In this document: positions 40,423 to 48,386 of the stretch, piece after piece
Layout of the letters: every line of letters begins with the position of its first letter
Position numbering within the stretch: the stretch's first letter is position 1
NCBI RefSeq assembly: GCF_001425745.1
Contig: NZ_LMDF01000006.1
Coordinates: 506,036-570,035 of the forward strand
Direction: 5' to 3'
Length of the DNA: 64,000 nucleotides
Source of the DNA: Caulobacter sp. Root343
Lineage (GTDB): Bacteria > Pseudomonadota > Alphaproteobacteria > Caulobacterales > Caulobacteraceae
The notes under the pieces: generated by a model
Database searches by the model: none
What the model saw: the letters and a program-made list of their open reading frames with translations, nothing else
What the model was told of the DNA's origin: nothing
Translations under genes and position numbers: made by a program

Positions 40423-41049
40423 CTAAGCTCCCTGGACCGGGCTCCATTCGCGGGTGATCGCCGCCACGTCGGGGCGCTGACGCTCCTGCGGCTGTTCGGT
40501 CGCCGTGCCCAGATAGAGGAAGCCGGCCAACTTCTCGTCCTCGGCCAGACCCAGGATCGCCGTGGCGCGCGGGTCGTAGCTGTACCAGTCGGTGATCCAG
40601 TTGGCGCCCCAGCCCAACGCCGATGCGGCCAACAACATCTGATGACAAACCGCCGAGGCGCTCTGGCGCTGCTCCCACTCGGGGATTTCGCCGGCGATGA
40701 ACCGCGAGACCACGGCCACGGCCACCGGCGGGCGGGTCAGCTTGCGTAGGGCGGCGTTGGCCTTGACCGGATTCTCCTGGCTGCCGGCGAGGGCGGTGAT
40801 CTTCTCGGCGAAGGCGTCCTTGGCCGCGCCCTTCAGGATCACGAACCGCCAGGGGGCCAGCTTGCCGTGGTCGGGCACCCGCACGGCCAGGCGCAGGAGG
40901 TCGGCCAGCTGGGCGTCATCCGGCCCGGGCGCGGCCAGGGTCATGGCCGAGGCCGAACGACGCTTGGCCAGGAAGGCGACGACTTCGGGCGAGGCCTCGA
41001 TCGGCAGGGTTTCACCAAATTCAGGCGCGGGAGGAACGGAACCGGCCAA
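40423..41049 (-). CDS. Nitroreductase family protein (YdjA-like)
   Basis: The 208-residue flavoprotein (from TTG 41047-41049, with GGAG six bases ahead) shows FLAKRRSASAMTLAAPGPDD, VPDHGKLAPWRFVILKGAAK, and LLAASALGWGANWITDWYSY; the RRS..., PDHG and PWRF motifs characterise the small YdjA branch. It probably binds FMN and reduces nitro or quinone substrates with NAD(P)H. Longer starts (TTG 41073) lack a binding site. It diverges from the Nudix gene at 41166. Confidence 0.85.
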   Translation of the reverse strand: MAGSVPPAPEFGETLPIEASPEVVAFLAKRRSASAMTLAAPGPDDAQLADLLRLAVRVPDHGKLAPWRFVILKGAAKDAFAEKITALAGSQENPVKANAALRKLTRPPVAVAVVSRFIAGEIPEWEQRQSASAVCHQMLLAASALGWGANWITDWYSYDPRATAILGLAEDEKLAGFLYLGTATEQPQERQRPDVAAITREWSPVQGA

Positions 41050-41165
41050 GACGATCTCCACGAAGCGACACAAGCGATATAGGCCCGATCAGGTAGGCCT
41101 TGTACGGTCAGGATGAAACCAGGCCCGTCCGATAAACTGGCCCGGGTCACAAGTTTGGAGCGTCG

Positions 41166-41771
41166 ATGTCTGAAAAGTCCGCCTGGCTCCGGCCGCACGG
41201 CAAGCCCTGGGGCGTCTCGTCCAGCAAGGTAGTCTACGACAATCCGTGGATCACCCTGACCGAGTACCAGGCGATCGCGCCCACGGGGCGGCCGGCGCTG
41301 TACGGCAAGGTGGGCATGAAGAACCAGGCGATCGGCGTGGTGCCCCTGCACGAGGATGGCACGGTGACCCTGGTCGGCCAGAACCGCTTCGCCCTGGCCA
41401 ACTACAGCTGGGAGCTGCCCGAGGGCGGCGCGCCGCACGGCGAGAACCCGCTGGACGGCGCCAAGCGCGAGCTGGCCGAGGAGGTGGGACTGCGGGCGGC
41501 CGATTGGCGTCAGATCCTGCGGATGGAGCTGTCCAACTCCGTCACCGACGAGATCGCCTACGGCTTCCTGGCCATGGATCTGTCGCCGACCGACACGGCT
41601 CCCGACGAGACCGAGGACCTGGCGATCGCCCGGGTTCCGTTCCGCGAGGCGCTGGAGGCGGCGACGGCCGGCCATATGCCCGACGCAATCACGGTGGCGC
41701 TATTGCTCAGGACGCACCATATGGCTGTGCGAGGGGAACTGCCGGGCGACCTGGCGGCTCTCATCCTGTAA
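41166..41771 (+). CDS. Nudix hydrolase
   Basis: The 201-residue protein contains a complete Nudix box, GGAPHGENPLDGAKRELAEE followed by VG (residues about 97-118), matching GX5EX7REUXEEXGU. N-terminal strands (SSKVVYDNPWITLTEYQAIA) and the C-terminal part fit ADP-ribose pyrophosphatase-like members. It hydrolyses a nucleoside diphosphate linked to another moiety in the cytoplasm. ATG 41166 follows GGAG. It lies 81 bases ahead of cysE in the same direction. Confidence 0.9.
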   Translation: MSEKSAWLRPHGKPWGVSSSKVVYDNPWITLTEYQAIAPTGRPALYGKVGMKNQAIGVVPLHEDGTVTLVGQNRFALANYSWELPEGGAPHGENPLDGAKRELAEEVGLRAADWRQILRMELSNSVTDEIAYGFLAMDLSPTDTAPDETEDLAIARVPFREALEAATAGHMPDAITVALLLRTHHMAVRGELPGDLAALIL

Positions 41772-41852
41772 AAGGCGGCGTCGGTCGCTTGAATTGGGGC
41801 ATCGTCAACCAAGATGCTCTATGTATCGCGCCTGCAGGCAAGGGAGAGCCCG

Positions 41853-42683
41853 ATGGCCAAGCCTCTGGAAGTGGTGACGCCGGACACCCAGACCCCGGTC
41901 TGGGCGGCCCTGCGCAACCAGGCCGAACACGCGGCCAAGGACGAACCGGCCCTGGCCTCGCTGCTCAATGCGGTGATCCTGAGCCACGATAATCTGGCCG
42001 ACGCCCTGACCTTCCAGTTGGCCCGCAAGCTGGGCGACCAGGAGATGCGGGCGATGACGGCGCGCGAGTTCGCCGCCGACGCCTTCGAAAGCGACCCGTC
42101 GATCGTCGAGGCGGCCGAGGCCGACCTCAAGGCGGTGTTCGAGCGCGATCCGGCCTGCAAGGGCTATGTCCAGCCGTTCCTGTTCTTCAAGGGCTTCCTG
42201 GCCTTGCAGACCCACCGGGTATCGCACTGGCTGTGGCATCAGGGCCGCGAGACCCTGGCCTTCTATCTGCAGAGCCGGGCCAGCGAGGTCTTTCAGGTCG
42301 ACATCAATCCCGCCGCCAAGATCGGCAAGGGCGTGTTCATCGACCACGGCACCGGCATCGTCATCGGCGAGACCGCGGTGGTCGGGGACGACGTCTCGAT
42401 GCTGCATGGCGTGACCCTGGGCGGCACCGGCGCCGAGCGCGGTGATCGCCACCCCAAGATCGGCAAGGGCGTCCTGCTGGGCGCCGGGGCCAAGGTGCTG
42501 GGCAACATCATCATCGGCGACTACGCCAAGGTGGCCTCGGGCTCGGTGGTGCTGCGCCCGGTGCCGGCCCACTGCACGGCGGCCGGCGTGCCCGCCCGCC
42601 TGGTCAACTGCCCGACCTGCGAGGAACCGGCCAAGACCATGGACCACACCCTGGCCGAGACCGTCTATTCTTACGAAATCTAG
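41853..42683 (+). CDS. cysE: Serine O-acetyltransferase
   Basis: The 276-residue enzyme has the N-terminal SATase helical domain (LLNAVILSHDNLADALTFQL, KGFLALQTHRVSHWLWHQGR) and the left-handed beta-helix acetyltransferase domain with DINPAAKIGKGVFIDHGTGI, VIGETAVVGDDVSMLHGVTL and GGTGAERGDRHPKIGKG. It makes O-acetylserine from serine and acetyl-CoA, the first step of cysteine synthesis. ATG 41853 with GGGAGA is preferred over ATG 41814. No cysK is adjacent. Confidence 0.95.
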   Translation: MAKPLEVVTPDTQTPVWAALRNQAEHAAKDEPALASLLNAVILSHDNLADALTFQLARKLGDQEMRAMTAREFAADAFESDPSIVEAAEADLKAVFERDPACKGYVQPFLFFKGFLALQTHRVSHWLWHQGRETLAFYLQSRASEVFQVDINPAAKIGKGVFIDHGTGIVIGETAVVGDDVSMLHGVTLGGTGAERGDRHPKIGKGVLLGAGAKVLGNIIIGDYAKVASGSVVLRPVPAHCTAAGVPARLVNCPTCEEPAKTMDHTLAETVYSYEI

Positions 42684-42698
42684 TTGGGCGAGATCTGA

Positions 42699-43484
42699 GT
42701 GCGGGCTCTTCTGCGTAGTCTGAGCGGCCTGGCGCTGGCGGCTGTCCTGGCTGTCGGCGCGCCGGCCTGGGCGCAGAAGACCGCCCCGGTCGGCGGCTAT
42801 ACGATCGTGAAGACCTATCCCCACGATCCGAACGCCTTCACCGAGGGCCTGTTCTATCGCGACGGTTTCATGTTCGAGAGCACCGGCCTGGCCGGCCGCT
42901 CGTTTATCCGCAAATGGAACCTCGAGACCGGCTTTTCCGAGCAGGAGCGCATGGTCGACTCCCGCTATTTCGGCGAGGGCGTCGTCGACTGGAAGAACCG
43001 CCTTTACGAGCTGACCTGGACCAACGAGATCGGCTTCATCTACGACATCGACACCTTCGAGCGGATCGGCGAGTTCAGCTATCCGGGCGAGGGCTGGGCC
43101 CTGACCCGCGACGACAAGCGGCTGATCATGAGCGACGGCACCTCGTTCATCCGCTTCCTGGATCCCGAGACCCTGAAGGAGACGGGCCGCATCGAGGTCA
43201 CCGACCACGGGGTGCCGGTCCGCAACCTGAACGAACTGGAATATGTGAAGGGCGAACTGCTGGCCAATATCTGGCAGACCACCCGCATCGCGCGGATCAA
43301 TCCGGCGACGGGCGAGGTCACTGGCTGGGTCGAGCTGGCGGGCCTTCTGAAGGAAGCCGGCGTCACCGGCACCCGCGACGACGTGCTGAACGGCATCGCC
43401 TATGACGCCGCCAAGGACCGATTGTTCGTGACCGGCAAGCTGTGGCCGAAACTTTTCGAAATAAAACTCTCGCCAGGGCGGTAG
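42699..43484 (+). CDS. Glutaminyl-peptide cyclotransferase (glutamine cyclotransferase family)
   Basis: The 261-residue protein starts at GTG 42699 with a signal peptide (ALAAVLAVGAPAWAQ) and a beta-propeller with the family signature HDPNAFTEGLFYRDGFMFES, TGLAGRSFIRKWNLETG, EGWALTRDDKRLIMSDGTSF and DDVLNGIAYDAAKDRLFVTG. This is the plant-type (papaya) glutamine cyclotransferase fold that converts N-terminal Gln to pyroglutamate. Expected in the periplasm. It follows cysE by 15 bases. Confidence 0.92.
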   Translation: MRALLRSLSGLALAAVLAVGAPAWAQKTAPVGGYTIVKTYPHDPNAFTEGLFYRDGFMFESTGLAGRSFIRKWNLETGFSEQERMVDSRYFGEGVVDWKNRLYELTWTNEIGFIYDIDTFERIGEFSYPGEGWALTRDDKRLIMSDGTSFIRFLDPETLKETGRIEVTDHGVPVRNLNELEYVKGELLANIWQTTRIARINPATGEVTGWVELAGLLKEAGVTGTRDDVLNGIAYDAAKDRLFVTGKLWPKLFEIKLSPGR

Positions 43485-43521
43485 AGCCGGAACCTGGCTC
43501 GGGAGACAGCGTTAATCTCGC

Positions 43522-43593
43522 GTCCGCCCCTCTACGCCCCCCCGACCTAGTGGGCGGACCGAGCCCCGGCCGCGCGTGACGTCGCCGGGGCTC
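43522..43593. terminator. Tandem hairpins between converging genes
   Basis: GTCCGCCC (43522-43529) with GGGCGGAC (43552-43559), immediately followed by GAGCCCCGGC (43561-43570) with GCCGGGGCTC (43584-43593). They separate the glutamine cyclotransferase gene from the convergent small gene at 43609. No strong U-tract is present. Confidence 0.5.
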
Positions 43594-43608
43594 ACCCCTG
43601 TCTGGAGC

Positions 43609-43773
43609 CTAGCTCTGCTTGGCGCAGGCGACGAGGGTGGGCTTTCCCTTCATCGAGATTTGTTCGGCGTCGGCCGGCCGCTTGGCGGTGAGGCCATAGA
43701 TTACGGCTGTCCAGATCGCCATCAAGGCCAGGACCTGGGAAAGCGTGATGCGTCGGGGATCAGCGGGCGACAT
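43609..43773 (-). CDS. Small single-span membrane protein (54 aa)
   Basis: ATG 43771-43773 opens MSPADPRRITLSQVLALMAI..., with one transmembrane helix (ITLSQVLALMAIWTAVIYGL) and a polar tail containing one Cys (TLVACAKQS). It ends at TAG 43609-43611, just before a hairpin that could end its transcript. No family was recognised and the ribosome binding site is weak. Confidence 0.45.
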   Translation of the reverse strand: MSPADPRRITLSQVLALMAIWTAVIYGLTAKRPADAEQISMKGKPTLVACAKQS

Positions 43774-43830
43774 GGGCGGGACTATCCCCCGGTTGCGCGG
43801 CTCCGGATAACGACTTATCGGTCGGCCTTC

Positions 43831-43847
43831 TGTGAGGTTTCTTCACA
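43831..43847. promoter_or_regulatory. LysR-type autoregulatory palindrome overlapping the start codon
   Basis: TGTGA-GGTTTCT-TCACA is a perfect inverted repeat with T-N11-A spacing typical of LysR sites, and its last base is the A of the ATG at 43847. Binding here would directly block the gene's own initiation region. Confidence 0.5.
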
Positions 43848-44779
43848 TGGCCCGTCGACAGCTGCCGTCGCTGAACGCCCTGCGCGCCTTCGAGGCGTTC
43901 GGTAGGCACGGCCGCATGACCCTGGCCGCCGACGAACTGTGCGTGACCCACGGCGCCGTCAGCCGCCAGATCCGCCAGCTGGAGGAGCAGCTTGGCGTCG
44001 CCCTGACCGAGGGGCCGCGCTCGCGGCTGCGGATGACCGAGGCGGGGCTGAAGCTGGCCCAGGCCCTGTCGCCGGCCTTCGACCAGATCGAGGCCGCGGT
44101 GCCGCGTCCGGTCCAGGCAGGGCCGCGGCCGCTGGTGGTCTCGTGCCTGCCGACCTTCGCCATGAAGTGGCTGATCCCGCGCCTGCCAGGATTCCAGGCC
44201 GCGCATCCGGACATCCCGGTCCGCGTCGCCGAGTCCAATGGACCGTTCGACTTCAAGGATGATGGCATTGATCTAGCCATCCGCATGCGCGTGCCGGGCC
44301 AGCCGGCGCCCTACGACTCCGTCGTGACCCCGTTCATGGAGCACTTCCACGGACCGGTCATGGCGCCGGAGCTGGCGGCGGCCGGGCCGATGACTCTCGA
44401 GCGGGTCTGCGCCCTGCCACGCCTGCTGACCCGCACCTTCCCGGAGAGCTGGTTGGACTGGGCCCGGAACTTCGATCTCGACCTTCTGCCGACGCCGGTC
44501 AGCGAGCAGGAGTTCGACCACTATTTCTACATGCTGGAAGCGGCCGCCGCTGGACTGGGCGTGGCGATCGGGCCCTGGGCCTTCGTGCAGCGCGACCTGG
44601 CCAGCGGTCGCCTCGTCGCGCCGCTCGGCTTCGCGCCCGGACGGGCCCGGATCGTGGCCGTGACGCCGCCCGAAGGCGCCACCCCGGAGGCCGCTCTGTT
44701 CCGCGATTGGCTGCTGGCCGAGGGGGCGTCCACACCTCATCCGCCGGAAGCGGCTTGCGACTCTCGCGCCGGTCGCTAG
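43847..44779 (+). CDS. LysR family transcriptional regulator (GcvA-like)
   Basis: The 310-residue regulator has the LysR winged helix (LPSLNALRAFEAFGRHGRMT, ELCVTHGAVSRQIRQLEEQL) and a periplasmic-binding-like effector domain (PLVVSCLPTFAMKWLIPRLP, GIDLAIRMR). The LPSLNALRAFEA start and LPTFAMKWLIPRL are typical of GcvA-type regulators. ATG 43847 is chosen over 43832. Adjacent genes give no clear target; it may act in trans. An inverted repeat spans its start. Confidence 0.88.
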   Translation: MARRQLPSLNALRAFEAFGRHGRMTLAADELCVTHGAVSRQIRQLEEQLGVALTEGPRSRLRMTEAGLKLAQALSPAFDQIEAAVPRPVQAGPRPLVVSCLPTFAMKWLIPRLPGFQAAHPDIPVRVAESNGPFDFKDDGIDLAIRMRVPGQPAPYDSVVTPFMEHFHGPVMAPELAAAGPMTLERVCALPRLLTRTFPESWLDWARNFDLDLLPTPVSEQEFDHYFYMLEAAAAGLGVAIGPWAFVQRDLASGRLVAPLGFAPGRARIVAVTPPEGATPEAALFRDWLLAEGASTPHPPEAACDSRAGR

Positions 44780-44830
44780 TTTCGCCCCGAAGGCGCTCCC
44801 CGGGCGCTCAGCTAGAACAAGAGGCCCCCC

Positions 44831-45037
44831 GTGGACGCCACGACCGTCGCCAAGCTCGAAAAGCACCTGAAGCGCACCTTCGGCAACCCGCACATCGCCG
44901 TGAAGCCGCGTCCGAAGCAGAAGGACTCGGCCGAGGTCGAAGTCGCCGGCGAATTCATCGGCGTCGTCTTCCAGGACGAGGACGAGGACGGCTCGTTCAT
45001 GTTCGAGATGGCCATCCTCGCCGAAGACCTCGACTAA
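44831..45037 (+). CDS. DUF3126 family protein
   Basis: The 68-residue protein starts at GTG 44831: MDATTVAKLEKHLKRTFGNP, HIAVKPRPKQKDSAEVEVAG, EFIGVVFQDEDEDGSFMFEM. This is the DUF3126 family, conserved in Caulobacterales and Rhizobiales, of unknown function. It is small, soluble and acidic at the C terminus. It is convergent with the MFS gene at 45062. Confidence 0.85.
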   Translation: MDATTVAKLEKHLKRTFGNPHIAVKPRPKQKDSAEVEVAGEFIGVVFQDEDEDGSFMFEMAILAEDLD

Positions 45038-45061
45038 AGGCTTTCGTGATCGCCGCGCGCC

Positions 45062-46330
45062 TCAGGCCATCACAGGCTTGGGGACCGCGCGGCGGATCAT
45101 CAGCGAGGCGACGCCGGCCGCCAGGCCCGCGGCCCCGGCGATGATGAAGGCCTCGACATACTGGCCCTGGCTGGCGCGGATCACGCCCGCGCCGATGGCC
45201 GCGGTGGCCGCGCCCAGCTGGTGACCGGCGGCGATCCAACCGAATACGATCGGGCCGTCGCGCTCGCCGAACGCCTCCGAGGCCAGCCGCACGGTCGGCG
45301 GCACGGTGGCCAGCCAGTCCAGCCCATAGAACACCGCGAACGCCGACAGGCTGACCACCGAGAAGTCCGAGAAGGGCAGGTAGATCAGCGACAGGCCCCG
45401 CAGCGAATAGTAGACGAACAACAGCTTGCGGCTGTCATAGCGGTCGGTCAGCCAGCCCGAGGCGGTGGTGCCGACCAGGTCGAACAGGCCCATCAGCGCC
45501 AGCAGGCCGGCGGCGCGCACCTCGGGCATCCCGCGATCGCCGCAGAAGGCGATCATGTGGACGCCAACGAGGCCATTGGTCGTCAGGCCGCAGATGAAGA
45601 AGCCCAGGAACAGCAGCCAGAAGGTCCGGGTCTTGGCCGCGCGGCCCAAGGCGCCGAACGCGTAGGAGAGGGCGCTGCCGCCGCTCAGCGGGGCGGGGGC
45701 CACATAGTCCTCCGGGGCGCCATAGGGCCGGAGGCCGACATCGGCCGGACGCTCGGGGATCAGCAGCCACATCAGCGGGGCCAGCACCAGGCAGACGATC
45801 GAGACGGTCAGCACCACCGGCTTCCAGCCGCCATGCTCGGCGATCACCGCCATGCCGGGCAGGAAGATCAGCGAGCCGGTCGCGGTCGAGGCCGCCAGCA
45901 GGCCCAGCATCAGGCCGCGCCGGGCCACGAACCAGCGATTGACGATCGTCGCGCCCAGCACCATGGCCACCGCGCCGCTCGCCACCCCCGTCAGCACGCC
46001 CCAGGTGGCCACATAGTGCCAGGAGGCGGTCATGAAGGCCGACAGGCCAGTGGAGATCGACATCATCACCAGCGCCAGGGTCACGGTCTTGCGCAGGCCG
46101 AACGACTGCATCAGCGCCGCCGCGAAGGGTCCTGTCAGGCCGTAGAGGAAGATGCCGACGCCGGCGGCCAGCGAGATCGACGCGCGGTCCCAGTGGAAGG
46201 CCTTCTCCAGCGGCAGGATCAGCACGCCGGGCGCGGCGCGCAGGCCGGCGGCGGCCAGGAGCGCGAAGAAGATCGCGCCGGCGACCACGAAGGCATAGTT
46301 CTGTCCGAAGGGGCGGCTTGCGGTGGGCAT
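45062..46330 (-). CDS. MFS transporter (monocarboxylate-like)
   Basis: The 422-residue protein has twelve spans, beginning NYAFVVAGAIFFALLAAAGL, with MFS features PGVLILPLEKAFHWDRASIS, ASGWLTDRYDSRKLL and GWIAAGHQLGAATAAIGAGV. The layout resembles the monocarboxylate/oxalate transporter branch. ATG 46328-46330 follows GAGAGAC. It is divergent from a TetR gene and two palindromic operators lie between them, so it is the probable target of that regulator. Confidence 0.88.
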   Translation of the reverse strand: MPTASRPFGQNYAFVVAGAIFFALLAAAGLRAAPGVLILPLEKAFHWDRASISLAAGVGIFLYGLTGPFAAALMQSFGLRKTVTLALVMMSISTGLSAFMTASWHYVATWGVLTGVASGAVAMVLGATIVNRWFVARRGLMLGLLAASTATGSLIFLPGMAVIAEHGGWKPVVLTVSIVCLVLAPLMWLLIPERPADVGLRPYGAPEDYVAPAPLSGGSALSYAFGALGRAAKTRTFWLLFLGFFICGLTTNGLVGVHMIAFCGDRGMPEVRAAGLLALMGLFDLVGTTASGWLTDRYDSRKLLFVYYSLRGLSLIYLPFSDFSVVSLSAFAVFYGLDWLATVPPTVRLASEAFGERDGPIVFGWIAAGHQLGAATAAIGAGVIRASQGQYVEAFIIAGAAGLAAGVASLMIRRAVPKPVMA

Positions 46331-46358
46331 GTCGTCTCTCGATATGGAAGGTGATGTA

Positions 46359-46368
46359 ACCGATCGGT
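46359..46368. promoter_or_regulatory. TetR operator candidate 1
   Basis: ACCGATCGGT, a perfect palindrome, lies between the divergent MFS and TetR genes, within GTAACCGATCGGTAC. TetR regulators commonly bind such sites. Confidence 0.5.
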
Positions 46369-46387
46369 ACGGGCTTGATTGGCTACA

Positions 46388-46403
46388 TACGTACCGGTAA
46401 GTA
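46388..46403. promoter_or_regulatory. TetR operator candidate 2
   Basis: TACGTACCGGTAAGTA carries the core ACCGGT and outer TAC/GTA symmetry, 26 bases before the TetR start codon. Two sites in one intergenic region fit regulation of both divergent genes. Confidence 0.45.
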
Positions 46404-46428
46404 ACATCGTCAAGCGCCATGTTCGAAA

Positions 46429-47043
46429 ATGTCTAAAAGAACCCCAGAAGAGATCCTCGCCGGACCCTACGCGCCGGCTACCCGCGCCGCCGATCGCATC
46501 TTCGACACGGCGCGCGAGCTGTTCTATCGCGAGGGCATCCGCGCCGTGGGCGTGGACGAGATCGTCACCCGCGCCGGCGTGACCAAGCCCAGCCTATACC
46601 GTAGTTACAAATCCAAGGACGAGCTGGTCGCCGCCGTGCTGCGCGAGGTCGAGACCGGTTTCTGGGACCGTTTCGAGGCGGCCGAGGCCCTGCATCCCGA
46701 AGATCCCAAGGCCCAGATGGTCGCCTATTTCCAGGGGCTGGCCGACCGGTCCGGCGGCGACGACTATCGCGGCTGCAACCTCTCCAACGCCGTCGTCGAA
46801 TATCCCGACCGCCAGCACGCCGGCCGCCAGGTCGCCCAGGTCCACAAGCAGCAGCTGCGCGACCGCCTGCGGGCCAAGGCCGTCGAGATGGGCGCGTCCG
46901 ATCCCCAGGTCGTCGGCGACGCCATGATGCTGCTGGTCGAGGGCGTCTTCACCTCCAGCCAAATGTTCGACGGCGACGACAAACCCGCCAAGGCCGTGGT
47001 CGGGGCCGTGAAGGCGTTGATCGCCGCCTATTGTCCGGCTTGA
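46429..47043 (+). CDS. TetR/AcrR family regulator
   Basis: The 204-residue regulator has an N-terminal HTH (RIFDTARELFYREGIRAVGV, DEIVTRAGVTKPSLYRSYKS) and a helical ligand-binding C-terminal domain (KAQMVAYFQGLADRSGGDDY, GCNLSNAVVEYPD). The GCNL-N-E pattern is typical of the small-aromatic/xenobiotic-sensing TetR branch. It probably represses the divergent MFS gene and itself. The GNAT gene follows nine bases later. Confidence 0.9.
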   Translation: MSKRTPEEILAGPYAPATRAADRIFDTARELFYREGIRAVGVDEIVTRAGVTKPSLYRSYKSKDELVAAVLREVETGFWDRFEAAEALHPEDPKAQMVAYFQGLADRSGGDDYRGCNLSNAVVEYPDRQHAGRQVAQVHKQQLRDRLRAKAVEMGASDPQVVGDAMMLLVEGVFTSSQMFDGDDKPAKAVVGAVKALIAAYCPA

Positions 47044-47051
47044 GTAGGGGC

Positions 47052-47738
47052 ATGACCGCCCACGTCCTCGACCGCCCCGCCTATTCGACCCTGACCGGCC
47101 GCCAGAGCCATCTGGCGGTGCATCACGGCGGCGCATTGCGGATGCATCCGGACTTCGGCCTGTTCGCCGGCACGGTCGACGAAAGCCCTGAAAGCTTGAC
47201 GGCCCTGGGCGAGCTGGTGCGGGCGCAGGGGACCGTGGGTCTCGTCGAGCCGACCACGCCGCCGCCGGTCCCCGGGACGGAGATGGTCTCCAGCGCCCTT
47301 TGCCTGCAAATGGAGGCCATCGAGGTCGCGCCCGCGCGGGACGTGGCGTTCGGGATGCTGGCTCTAGGCGACGCCGACGCGGCCGAGATGCTGGCCCTGG
47401 CCACCCTGACCAAGCCCGGACCGTTCTTCAGCCGCACCCACCAGCTGGGCGAGTTCATCGGGGTGCGGGTCGATGGGAAGCTGGTCGCCATGGCCGGCGA
47501 GCGGATGCGGCCCGACGGCTATACCGAGGCCAGCGGCGTCTGCGTCCATCCCGACCATCGCGGCAAGGGCTACGCCGCCCGGCTGCTGCGCGAGGTCACC
47601 GCCAAGATCCTGGCGCGCGGCGAAAAGGCCTTCCTGCACAGCTACGCCGACAACGCCACGGCCATCGGCCTCTACGAGTCGCTGGGCTATCGCGGCCGGC
47701 GCGAAGTGATGTTCACGATCCTGAAGCCGGCTCAGTAG
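47052..47738 (+). CDS. GNAT family N-acetyltransferase
   Basis: The 228-residue protein shows the GNAT core GEFIGVRVDGKLVAMAGERM, EASGVCVHPDHRGKGYAARL with the acetyl-CoA-binding RGKGYA, and SYADNATAIGLYESLGYRGR. It belongs to the FR47-like branch. ATG 47052 with AGGGG upstream is used. It follows the TetR gene and may be co-transcribed. The 3' end overlaps that of the convergent GST gene by seven bases. Confidence 0.88.
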   Translation: MTAHVLDRPAYSTLTGRQSHLAVHHGGALRMHPDFGLFAGTVDESPESLTALGELVRAQGTVGLVEPTTPPPVPGTEMVSSALCLQMEAIEVAPARDVAFGMLALGDADAAEMLALATLTKPGPFFSRTHQLGEFIGVRVDGKLVAMAGERMRPDGYTEASGVCVHPDHRGKGYAARLLREVTAKILARGEKAFLHSYADNATAIGLYESLGYRGRREVMFTILKPAQ

Positions 47739-48379
47739 GCCAGCCGCCCCTTCATCTCGTCGAATGGGATCAGGACGTGCTCGCGATAGGCGGGGCGATC
47801 ACGCAGGCGAGCGTACCAGGCCTCGACGTTCGGTGTCGCGGGCCGCTCGATCTCGAGTTCGTAGTAGCGATAGAGATGCGTTCCGGCCGGAATGTCGGCC
47901 AGGCTTGGCGCGTCACCGCCCAGGAATGGCCGGTCAGCCAGGATCCGATCGAGCAGGCGGAAATGGCGAGCGCAGGCGGCGAGAGCGGTGTCGATGGCGG
48001 CCTTGTCGCGCTGGTCTTCCGGTGTGCGGTGCCAGCCCCAGAACACGCCGGTCAGGAAGTCGCGCTGCAGAGCGGTCTGGGCCCAGTCCATCCAGCCGTC
48101 GGCCTGGACGCGATCGGCGGGGGCGCCCGCCCACCAGGCGGGACCGCCGTGACGGGCGGCCAGATAGCGGAGGGTGGCGTGGGATTCCCAGACGACCACG
48201 CCGTCGTCGTCGATGACCGGAACTCGGCCGTGCGGGTTCATCGCCAGGAAATCAGGATCATCGAGCCCGCCGTGATCGCCGCCGGCGGGGATGTGCTGGT
48301 GGGGAAGGCCAAGCTCCCCCACCAGCCACAGCACCTTCTGGACGTTGAAGGAGGAGCGGCGACCCCAGACCTTCAGCAT
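47732..48379 (-). CDS. Glutathione S-transferase family protein
   Basis: The 215-residue protein begins MLKVWGRRSSFNVQKVLWLV (ATG 48377-48379) and has the GSH-site MNPHGRVPVIDDDGVVVWES and a helical C-terminal domain (PSLADIPAGTHLYRYYELEI, PNVEAWYARLRDRPAYREHV). Ser in RSSFN may serve as the catalytic residue. It follows the OPT gene by seven bases on the same strand, so co-transcription is likely. It is distinct from the GST at 14202. Confidence 0.88.
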   Translation of the reverse strand: MLKVWGRRSSFNVQKVLWLVGELGLPHQHIPAGGDHGGLDDPDFLAMNPHGRVPVIDDDGVVVWESHATLRYLAARHGGPAWWAGAPADRVQADGWMDWAQTALQRDFLTGVFWGWHRTPEDQRDKAAIDTALAACARHFRLLDRILADRPFLGGDAPSLADIPAGTHLYRYYELEIERPATPNVEAWYARLRDRPAYREHVLIPFDEMKGRLAY

Positions 48380-48386
48380 CCGCGCC

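Noticed and set aside
41814-41852. Earlier ATG for cysE
   Set aside because: No ribosome binding site and no family similarity in the extra 13 residues; ATG 41853 has GGGAGA.
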